A DNA stretch of 21,735 nt from an uncultured bacterium. GTDB taxonomy: Bacteria; Patescibacteriota; Saccharimonadia; Saccharimonadales; Saccharimonadaceae. Below the pieces are notes generated by a model. That model had not been told where the DNA came from, did no database searches, and saw only the letters and a list, made by a program, of their open reading frames with translations. The stretch lies in assembly GCA_903861015.1 (NCBI GenBank), contig CAIOSL010000071.1, forward strand, positions 1 to 21,735, read 5' to 3'. The translations under genes were made by a program, and so were the position numbers. Numbering within the stretch: the first letter of the stretch is position 1; each line of letters starts with the position of its first letter. Positions 14,466 to 21,735 of this stretch are shown piece after piece.

Positions 14466-16127
14466 ATGAGTAAAGATGTAATCTATATTGACGTCGAAGA
14501 CGACATCACGGCCATAATCGGTAAGGTGAAAGCCAGCAAAGACAAGATCGTGGCGCTGGTGCCGCCAAAGCGAATTGGCGTTTTGCAAAGTGCGGTTAAT
14601 TTGCGTTTGTTGGCGCGTCAAGCCGAAAACAGCAAAAAACATCTGGTTATCGTTACCAACAACCCGGCCTTAATTGCGTTGTCGTCGATGGCCAAAATAC
14701 CAGTCGCCAAAAATCTTCAAAGCGAACCCGAAATTGCTGAAATTGCGGCATTGGATATTGACGATGGCGAGGATGTAATTGACGGCGCTCAGTTGCCGGT
14801 TGGCGAATTGCAAAAAACCACTCCACTCGTCATTAAACGCGATGATGTCAGTGAAGCGATTGAATCGATCGATGTCGAAAACGAAATACCTACTGTTGCT
14901 GTTCATGACTTCAAGACTCCTAAATCATCTGATCGAGGCAATAAAGTGCCGGACTTTTCGCGATTTCGTAAACGTTTGTTTGCCTTTATCCTGATTGCTC
15001 CATTTGTCGTCGGTTTTTTGGTCTGGGCGACGATCTATGCTCCATCGGCCAGGGTTATTATTACCACTAAGACCTCGCTGGCACCGGTCAGTCTGGCATT
15101 AAAACTGGGCGGTACGACAGCCACCGATATTAGCAAAAACATTATTCAAACAATATCCAAGCAGTCAGACGCCGACGTCAGTGTTGATTTCACGGCCACC
15201 GGCCAAAAAGATTTAGGCGCCAAAGCCAGCGGCACGATGACGGTTCGCAACTGTGATTATCCAAGTGGCTTTACGCTGCCAGCCGGCACCAAATTTACAG
15301 CTGACGGCGGTCAGGTGTTCGTCAGTAGTGCGGCCGTATCGGTACCTAGCTTTAGTGGCTTGTCCAGTGCCTGTACACTGGCGGGCAGTGCGTCTGGCAA
15401 GGCCACGGTTGGCGTTCAGGCACTTGCTAGCGGCGAATCATATAACGTCGTGGCTGGCCTGTACACGATCGAAACTATTCCAACCAGCGCCAAAGTTGAC
15501 GCCCTGGGTACGGTGATGTCTGGCGGTACAACTCGCATGGCGACAATCGTCACGGCTGACGATATTCAAAAAGCTTCGCAGGCACTGGTGGCGCTGCCAA
15601 CCGACACCGTCAAGCAGCAATTAGTCGAACAATTTGTTAACGGCGAGTCGGTGATTAGCGATAGCTTCACAGTTAATCGAGCGGCGGCGGTATCAGTACC
15701 GGCTTTGGGCGAAGAAGCGGTTGGCGGCAAGGTAAAATTGACATCCAAGGCATCTTACTCTATAACAGCTATCGCCAAATCCGAGGTCCAGGCGTTCTTG
15801 AAGGACGCAATTGCCAAGCAAATAACCAATGTTCGTAACCAGCGAATTTACGATGACGGTGTATCAAAGGTAGTTTTGTCGGGTTATTTTAATAACGATC
15901 AAGGTGCCACAATTAACATTGCCACAGTTGGCCAAATTGGACCAAATATCGACCAGACGCTTGTCAAACAACTAGTCAAAGACAAACGCTACGGCGAGGC
16001 TCAGTCGACCCTCGAAAGTATTACTGGCGTCAGTGATGTCGATGTTAAGTTCTCGTATTTTTGGGTAAATACCGTGCCTAGTGATGACAACAAAATTCAA
16101 GTCGAGTTTGTATCAACAAATGCCTAA
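14466..16127 (+). CDS. Single-pass membrane protein with CPR-type N-terminal domain and baseplate-J-like ectodomain
   Basis: 553 residues. Residues 1-95 are an alpha/beta cytoplasmic domain (VIYIDVEDDITAIIGKVK, IVALVPPKRIGVLQSAVNLR, HLVIVTNNPALIAL), recalled from other CPR membrane proteins but without a function I can name. An acidic linker (about 90-160) leads to a membrane segment at 171-191 after basic RFRKR. The ectodomain contains a stretch resembling the baseplate J-like domain (about 250-345: ASGTMTVRN, LPAGTKFTADGGQVFV, VGVQALASGESYNVVAG) with two cysteines, then a Thr/Val-rich beta region and an alpha/beta end. AGGA lies 7 nt before the ATG. The gene follows the FtsA/PilM-like gene by 2 nt and overlaps ruvX by 8 nt. 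Probable partner of the actin-like protein at the envelope (inference). Confidence 0.78.
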   Translation: MSKDVIYIDVEDDITAIIGKVKASKDKIVALVPPKRIGVLQSAVNLRLLARQAENSKKHLVIVTNNPALIALSSMAKIPVAKNLQSEPEIAEIAALDIDDGEDVIDGAQLPVGELQKTTPLVIKRDDVSEAIESIDVENEIPTVAVHDFKTPKSSDRGNKVPDFSRFRKRLFAFILIAPFVVGFLVWATIYAPSARVIITTKTSLAPVSLALKLGGTTATDISKNIIQTISKQSDADVSVDFTATGQKDLGAKASGTMTVRNCDYPSGFTLPAGTKFTADGGQVFVSSAAVSVPSFSGLSSACTLAGSASGKATVGVQALASGESYNVVAGLYTIETIPTSAKVDALGTVMSGGTTRMATIVTADDIQKASQALVALPTDTVKQQLVEQFVNGESVISDSFTVNRAAAVSVPALGEEAVGGKVKLTSKASYSITAIAKSEVQAFLKDAIAKQITNVRNQRIYDDGVSKVVLSGYFNNDQGATINIATVGQIGPNIDQTLVKQLVKDKRYGEAQSTLESITGVSDVDVKFSYFWVNTVPSDDNKIQVEFVSTNA

Positions 16128-16530
16128 GTCTGTCTCGTTGGTTTGCCTGGATGTGGGTGAGAAAAGGATTGGCGTAGCGGTTGGCGATAGCGCCATCAGG
16201 ATCGCCGTACCTTACGATACGATATTGGTTGATGGTAACGAAATTCAATCAATTGCCGAGGTATTGGCTCGTGAAAAGGCCGATATTTTGGTGGTTGGTT
16301 ATCCACGCAACCAGTCCGGCGAGGCGACCAACCAAACCAAATATGTTGAAGATTTCGCCCAGCAACTGACTGATATGGCGCCCAAAATAGCCTTTCAGGA
16401 CGAATCGCTAACCAGTGTTATGGCCGAACAGCGCCTGATTAGCTACAAAAAGCCATATACCAAAGCCGATATTGACGCCCAAGCGGCGGCGATTATATTA
16501 CAAGATTATCTAGAACAAAATTATGCCTGA
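16120..16530 (+). CDS. ruvX: Putative pre-16S rRNA nuclease / Holliday junction resolvase-like YqgF
   Basis: RNase H-like nuclease. The family (YqgF/RuvX) is implicated in processing the 5' end of 16S rRNA in E. coli; a resolvase role has also been proposed. With the start at 16120 it has 136 residues, the normal size. Predicted catalytic residues: D in CLDVGEKRIGVAVGD (near the N-terminus), E in DESLTS, and D in ADIDAQAAAIILQDYL. The in-frame GTG at 16081 and ATG at 16084 would add 12-13 unrelated residues inside the upstream gene. The ATG overlaps the preceding stop by 8 nt (ATGCCTAA), so translation is probably coupled. Confidence 0.93.
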   Translation: MPKSVSLVCLDVGEKRIGVAVGDSAIRIAVPYDTILVDGNEIQSIAEVLAREKADILVVGYPRNQSGEATNQTKYVEDFAQQLTDMAPKIAFQDESLTSVMAEQRLISYKKPYTKADIDAQAAAIILQDYLEQNYA

Positions 16531-17650
16531 TGCCGACGTCAAACACCCAGCGCCCCAGCCGATCGTCAATCAGCCCAGCGGACTACTAAGGCCAAAAAAG
16601 GCCAAATCGCCTAGAAAAATCAAGCGGTTTATTGTTGGCGGCTTGATCGCTTTACTGGTGTTTTTGGGCGGGGTAGTGGCGTGGTACAACTACCAATTAT
16701 CACCGGTAGGTAGCGATATTAATCAGCTTGAGGTCGTAACGATTGTTTCGGGCAGTACACCCAGCCAAATCGCCCACCAGCTAAAGACCCAATCGGTTAT
16801 TCGATCCGAGACGGCTTTTGACATATATACGCGTATAAGCGGCAAAAATAACAGTTTGCAGGCCGGAACTTATCGATTGTCGCCGGCCGAATCAACTGCT
16901 CAGATCGTCGAGCATTTGGTCAAAGGTTCGGTCGACCAGTTTAGTATTACTTTTTATCCTGGGGCTACCTTGGTCGACAATTCTAGCTCGACCAAAAAAT
17001 ATGATGTTACGACGGTCCTTAAAAAAGCTGGTTATAGCGATCAACAGATCAGCGCCGCCTTCAAAAAGACTTATACCAGTCCGCTCTTCATCGGCAAGCC
17101 AGCTTCAGCCGACCTCGAAGGATACGTTTATGGCGAAACTTACAAATTTAACACCGGTGCCACCGTCGAAGATATCTTGCAGGCGACATTTGCCGAGTAT
17201 TACCAGGTGGTCCAAGACAGCCATCTGATTGATGCCTTCACCAAGCATGGCTTGACGTTATATCAGGGGATTACATTGGCTTCAATCATTCAGCGCGAAG
17301 CCAGTGGTGTGGCCGATCAAAAGCAAGTTGCTCAGGTGTTTTATAGTCGCCTCAAGATTGGCATGCAACTAGGGTCGGACGTAACCTACCAGTACATTGC
17401 CGACAAGACCGGTGTGGCGCGCGATCCCAACCTCAATTCGCCGTACAATACTCGTCGATTTGCCGGTCTGCCGCCCGGACCAATCGCCACACCTGGCCTG
17501 GGCGCCTTGATTGCGGTGGCACAACCGGCCGACGGCGATTACCTGTTTTTCTTGAGTGGCGACGACGACGTAACCTATTTTGCCAAGACCAGCGCCGAGC
17601 ACGAAGCCAATATTGTCAACCACTGCAAGGTCAAATGCAGCGCCCTCTAA
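16523..17650 (+). CDS. mltG: Endolytic transglycosylase MltG (YceG-like)
   Basis: Inner-membrane enzyme that cleaves nascent glycan strands and so terminates their growth. It has 375 residues. A Pro/Lys-rich cytoplasmic N-terminus (1-35) precedes a membrane segment (36-54). A LysM-like part follows (about 69-135), then the YceG catalytic domain: LEGYVYGETYKF (198-209), ASIIQREASG with E259 as the catalytic glutamate, FYSRLKIGMQLGSDVTYQY (273-291), SPYNTRRFAGLPPGPIATPG (306-325) and YFAKTSAEH (352-360). C368 and C372 near the end could pair outside the membrane. The ATG overlaps the ruvX stop by 8 nt (ATGCCTGA). The ruvX-mltG order is common in bacteria. Confidence 0.95.
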   Translation: MPDADVKHPAPQPIVNQPSGLLRPKKAKSPRKIKRFIVGGLIALLVFLGGVVAWYNYQLSPVGSDINQLEVVTIVSGSTPSQIAHQLKTQSVIRSETAFDIYTRISGKNNSLQAGTYRLSPAESTAQIVEHLVKGSVDQFSITFYPGATLVDNSSSTKKYDVTTVLKKAGYSDQQISAAFKKTYTSPLFIGKPASADLEGYVYGETYKFNTGATVEDILQATFAEYYQVVQDSHLIDAFTKHGLTLYQGITLASIIQREASGVADQKQVAQVFYSRLKIGMQLGSDVTYQYIADKTGVARDPNLNSPYNTRRFAGLPPGPIATPGLGALIAVAQPADGDYLFFLSGDDDVTYFAKTSAEHEANIVNHCKVKCSAL

Positions 17651-17651
17651 A

Positions 17652-17680
17652 TTGACAGGCGCATGCTTATTAGCTATAAT
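17652..17680 (+). promoter_or_regulatory. Consensus sigma70 promoter for the LysM-CHAP gene
   Basis: TTGACA (17652-17657) and TATAAT (17675-17680) match the consensus perfectly with a 17-bp spacer. The -35 starts 2 nt after the mltG stop. Transcription should start near 17687, giving a leader of about 70 nt, the longest in this window. Confidence 0.85.
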
Positions 17681-17723
17681 AATCACTAGCACATTTCTCA
17701 ATAATTTTGAAAAATAAAGAGAT

Positions 17724-17753
17724 GCGGTTCGTTTAATTAGCGAATTGCGGGAG
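17724..17753 (+). promoter_or_regulatory. Leader hairpin and Shine-Dalgarno of the LysM-CHAP gene
   Basis: GCGGTTCG (17724-17731) can pair with CGAATTGC (17741-17748) as an 8-bp stem with two G-U pairs and a 9-nt loop. GGGAG (17749-17753) follows at once and is 4 nt before the ATG at 17758. The stem leaves the ribosome site free but stacked against it, so a control role is possible and unproven. Confidence 0.45.
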
Positions 17754-17757
17754 AATG

Positions 17758-18939
17758 ATGATTCCAAATCAGATCAAACCGAGTTTTAATTCGGGATCGA
17801 ATGATGCAAGCAAAGTTCCGACGCCAACCAGGCGACGGGCCAAAGCTATGCCAAAAATTAAACCATCAGTGGTTGCTATATATGCCGGTTTGTTTGCTTT
17901 GGTGATCACTTTTGTATCAGTTGGTTACAGCAGCACCCAGGCCAGCCCATCGGTCGCTAATGTTGCCAACGTCGATTCGGTGACTAAAGCCGAACAGACA
18001 TCGGTTGATAGCGTGGTCGCGACTAACGTGGCGGCGGTAATAGCGCAATCAGCCAATCTGCCAGTGGCAACATCGGTTGCCAACTTGGCCGTCTCGGTTC
18101 AAATAAAAAGCGAATTTGAGCAGTCTAACGGCACAACCACCACCAAACCGCAGATTATTGCGTCGAGCGTCGAAAACCGTTCCGTCAAAAGCTATACGGT
18201 TGTGGCGGGCGATACGGTTGGTTTGCTGGCCTCAAAATTCGGTATTTCGACCCAAACCATCAAATGGGCCAATAACCTGACAACCGACGCTTTGACGGTC
18301 GGTACAACCCTTCGAATTCTGCCAATCAACGGTATCTTGTATGACGTCAAGTCAAGCGACACCGTCGATACAATCGCATCCAAATATGGCGTCGACAAGA
18401 CTCGTTTGATTGGCTATAACGACCTCGAGATCAGCGGTCTGGTGCCAAATACCAAGATTATTTTGCCGGACGGAGTTTTGCCAAACAACGAGCGACCAGG
18501 TTATGTGGCACCGGTTGTCATCAATTATTTCTCGGGTGCCAGCGGTGGCTTTGATGGCCGAACTTGGTATATTCGTACCGGTACGCCCGATGATGGTCCG
18601 TACGCTCACGGTAACTGTACGCTTTACGCCTTTAATCGCCGTGTCGAATTAGGTTTGCCGGTCGGTGGTAGCGGCAGTTTGTCGCAGTGGGGTAATGCCA
18701 GTTCTTGGGCCTATCTGGCCAGTCAGGTCGGGTTGCTGGTCAACCGAACACCTAGTGTCGGGGCGATTATGCAAAACGGCGGTGGTTTTGGTCACGTAGC
18801 GATCGTCGAAAGTGTGCTAGAAAACGGCGATATTAGTATCAGCGAGATGAACGCTTATGTATCTGGCGGCGGTTATAACATTGTGTCGGGTCGTATTGTA
18901 CCGGCGGCCAATGTCGGCCAATACTTGTTCATTCATTAG
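17758..18939 (+). CDS. Exported peptidoglycan hydrolase with two LysM domains and a CHAP domain
   Basis: Predicted wall amidase or endopeptidase at the cell surface, 393 residues. A basic N-terminus and a membrane segment at about 38-56 (VVAIYAGLFALVITFVSVG) anchor or export it. A Ser/Val/Ala-rich stalk (60-140) follows. LysM1 (about 145-190: SYTVVAGDTVGLLASKFGIS) and LysM2 (about 195-239) bind glycan. The CHAP domain (about 265-393) shows the catalytic cysteine C287 in GNCTLYAFNRR, the histidine H346 in GFGHVAIVE and the downstream SEMNAY. Two ATGs lie in tandem; 17758 is better spaced from GGGAG than 17755. It has its own strong promoter and is separated from obgE by another promoter, so it is monocistronic. 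It may act in daughter-cell separation or on a neighbour's wall; the sequence does not decide. Confidence 0.92.
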   Translation: MIPNQIKPSFNSGSNDASKVPTPTRRRAKAMPKIKPSVVAIYAGLFALVITFVSVGYSSTQASPSVANVANVDSVTKAEQTSVDSVVATNVAAVIAQSANLPVATSVANLAVSVQIKSEFEQSNGTTTTKPQIIASSVENRSVKSYTVVAGDTVGLLASKFGISTQTIKWANNLTTDALTVGTTLRILPINGILYDVKSSDTVDTIASKYGVDKTRLIGYNDLEISGLVPNTKIILPDGVLPNNERPGYVAPVVINYFSGASGGFDGRTWYIRTGTPDDGPYAHGNCTLYAFNRRVELGLPVGGSGSLSQWGNASSWAYLASQVGLLVNRTPSVGAIMQNGGGFGHVAIVESVLENGDISISEMNAYVSGGGYNIVSGRIVPAANVGQYLFIH

Positions 18940-18983
18940 TTGGTGACATTTTTGAATCTTTACTGTTATTTTAAGTTAAATTG

Positions 18984-20290
<1,307 letters not shown>

Positions 20291-20309
20291 TTTTGGTGCT
20301 TTAAAAGTA

Positions 20310-20346
20310 GCCTACGCTGAATGATAGGCCTATCTTATGCCTATCT
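20310..20346. repeat. Palindrome and short direct repeats between obgE and sbcB
   Basis: GATAGGCCTATC (20323-20334) is a perfect 12-bp palindrome. GCCTATCT occurs at 20328-20335 and again at 20339-20346, 11 bp apart. GCCTA at 20310-20314 can also pair with TAGGC at 20325-20329. It lies 31 bp upstream of the sbcB -10 hexamer, suitable for an operator or an attenuator of read-through from obgE. No T tract follows, so it is not a standard terminator. Confidence 0.4.
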
Positions 20347-20364
20347 ATTTGACGTCTGTCTAGC

Positions 20365-20370
20365 TATAAT
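20365..20370 (+). promoter_or_regulatory. -10 element for sbcB
   Basis: TATAAT ends 7 nt before the ATG at 20378. A TTGACG at 20349-20354 is only 10 bp upstream of the hexamer and is too close to be its -35. No Shine-Dalgarno sequence is present, so a leaderless transcript is predicted. Confidence 0.5.
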
Positions 20371-20377
20371 TAAATTA

Positions 20378-21735
20378 ATGGCTAAAACTTTCTTTTTTTA
20401 CGATCTCGAGACCAGCGGCTTAAACGCTCGCGATGCTCGAGTGATGCAGTTTGCTGGTATTCGGACCGATATGGCTTTAAACCAGATCGGCCAGCCGGTC
20501 AACGTATTGCTCAAGTTAAATGACGATGTTTTGCCAAGCCCCGAGGCGCTGATGGTGACGGGCATCACCCCACAGCAGACCGTCAGTGATGGCCTGACTG
20601 AGGCCGAATTTGCACGAATGATAATTGACGATGTTTTTACGCCGGAGACGATCGCGGTTGGCTTTAATAATATCCGCTTTGACGACGAGTTTATGCGTCA
20701 TTTGTTTTGGCGTAATTTTTTCGACCCGTATGAATGGAGTTACAAAGACGGTCGGTCGCGTTGGGACCTGTTGGATGTCATTAGAATGACGCGGGCGCTT
20801 CGACCTGATGGAATTGTATGGCCAGTTGACGATAAAGGCAACGCAACTAATCGGTTGGAATTGATCGCCAGCGCTAACCAGATTGATCATTTTAAGGCTC
20901 ATGATGCACTCAGTGATGTCGAGGCTTTGATCGCGGTAACTCGACTGATCCGTGACAAACAGCCACAGCTATACGAATATTTGTTAAAAATGCGCGATAA
21001 AAGTGAAGTCAAAAAGTTGGTTAATTTGGACAACAAACAACCATTCGTCTATGTTAGCGGCCGATTTGATACCGAATACAACAAGGCGACGGTGGCGTTT
21101 CCGATTGCGCCCGGCAAAAATGGCAATGTCGTGATTTATGATCTGCGGTATGACCCGACGCCCTTTATTGGCTTGACTCAAAGCGAGCTCGCCAAAAAAT
21201 TGTATGCCACTTGGGAAGATCGCCAGGCGGAAGGTTTTGTTAAATTGCCCGTCAAAGATTTGCAGTACAACCGCGCGCCGGCCGTAGCGCCGATGGGGGT
21301 TTTGGCGGCGGGTGATGGTTGGGTGCGATTATCTTTGGATGAAGATACGATCGCTCGGCACAAAGCAACCTTGCTATCGGCACCGTCATTCGCCGAGAAC
21401 ATCCGTTCGTTATTTGAAAATCGGCAAGAATACTCGAGGGCAGCAGAGGTTGAGGCGCAATTATACGACGGTTTTGTACCCGATATCGACAAGATGCGTA
21501 TTGAAACCGTGCGTAATGCCAGTGAACGCGAGCTGGCCGACTTTCACCCTAACTTTACCGATGAACGGTTGGCGCCGCTATTGCTGCATTACAAAGCTCG
21601 CAATTTTCCAAAAAGCTTAGCCGAAGACGAGGCTATTGCTTGGGAAAAGTGGCGATCGGACAAAATAACATCGGCTATGCCTGAATTTGTTAAGTCATTG
21701 CAAAAATTATCAGCCACGATTACTGATGAAGGCAA
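20378..21735 (+). CDS. sbcB: Exodeoxyribonuclease I (SbcB/ExoI), 3' end beyond the window
   Basis: Single-strand-specific 3'-5' DNA exonuclease of the DEDDh group, used in recombination and mismatch repair. The frame stays open for 452 codons to the window edge; E. coli ExoI has about 475 residues, so little is missing. The catalytic acidic residues are visible: D9 and E11 in YDLETSG, D102/D103 in GFNNIRFDDEF (95-105), and H175 and D180 in HDALSDVEA. The SH3-like and C-terminal helical parts follow, with KLPVKDLQYNRAPAVAP and QLYDGFVPDIDK typical of ExoI and not of the shorter DnaQ-type exonucleases. The start at 20378 is the first ATG after the -10 element and gives MAKTFFFYDLET. Confidence 0.92.
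   Translation, partial: MAKTFFFYDLETSGLNARDARVMQFAGIRTDMALNQIGQPVNVLLKLNDDVLPSPEALMVTGITPQQTVSDGLTEAEFARMIIDDVFTPETIAVGFNNIRFDDEFMRHLFWRNFFDPYEWSYKDGRSRWDLLDVIRMTRALRPDGIVWPVDDKGNATNRLELIASANQIDHFKAHDALSDVEALIAVTRLIRDKQPQLYEYLLKMRDKSEVKKLVNLDNKQPFVYVSGRFDTEYNKATVAFPIAPGKNGNVVIYDLRYDPTPFIGLTQSELAKKLYATWEDRQAEGFVKLPVKDLQYNRAPAVAPMGVLAAGDGWVRLSLDEDTIARHKATLLSAPSFAENIRSLFENRQEYSRAAEVEAQLYDGFVPDIDKMRIETVRNASERELADFHPNFTDERLAPLLLHYKARNFPKSLAEDEAIAWEKWRSDKITSAMPEFVKSLQKLSATITDEG

Noticed and set aside
14466..16127. Prophage or contractile injection system, because of the baseplate-J-like and phage lysozyme-like domains
   Set aside because: No tail, sheath, capsid, portal or integrase gene is present. 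Both proteins have membrane segments and sit in housekeeping operons.

Overview
The window is a gene-dense bacterial chromosome segment with every gene on the + strand, the standard genetic code (TGA is used as a stop by rsmA, iscS, the DUF218 gene and ruvX) and moderate base composition. Several features point to the Patescibacteria (CPR), most probably Candidatus Saccharibacteria (TM7): many compact housekeeping proteins, an alanyl-tRNA synthetase lacking the beta-barrel and C-terminal domain of the family, a membrane protein with a baseplate-J-like ectodomain beside an FtsA/PilM-type actin, a G5/DUF348 wall protein ending in a phage-type lysozyme domain, and type IV pilin genes. The lineage call is inference from architecture and was not tested by phylogeny.

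Layout. (1) 1-928: 3' part of a PcrA/UvrD helicase. (2) 1018-3079: a DUF348-G5-lysozyme wall protein, then the 16S rRNA dimethyltransferase rsmA (ksgA). (3) 3113-5541: a very large type IV pilin-like protein with three Cys-paired modules and a glycine-rich C-terminus, then a small membrane-anchored protein and a terminator-like hairpin. (4) 5616-8387: metG, tatD and an unrecognised gene, closely spaced. (5) 8404-11206: iscS, a DUF218 gene and mnmA, linked by two ATGA overlaps; this looks like a tRNA 2-thiouridylation operon. (6) 11250-13148: a compact alaS. (7) 13198-17650: FtsA/PilM-like ATPase, baseplate-J-like membrane protein, ruvX and mltG, with tiny gaps or 8-nt overlaps. (8) 17758-18939: LysM-LysM-CHAP wall hydrolase behind a textbook sigma70 promoter. 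(9) 19001-20290: obgE. (10) 20378 to the end: exonuclease I (sbcB), cut by the window edge.

How it works together. Three exported proteins act on, or are predicted to act on, peptidoglycan: the G5/lysozyme protein, MltG and the LysM-CHAP protein. MltG lies in the same run as an FtsA/PilM-like actin, so wall growth or division is a plausible shared theme. The giant pilin is a candidate adhesin. The rest is translation (MetRS, AlaRS, RsmA, MnmA, Obg) and DNA maintenance (PcrA/UvrD, RuvX, ExoI).

The most striking non-coding pattern is that seven first-in-unit genes have a -10 hexamer ending only 6-10 nt before the start codon. Transcription should then begin at or next to the start codon, giving leaderless mRNAs. 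Recognisable Shine-Dalgarno sequences sit mainly before downstream operon genes and before the one gene with a long leader. No tRNA, rRNA, CRISPR array, insertion sequence or prophage was seen, and no stretch over 300 bases lacks a gene.
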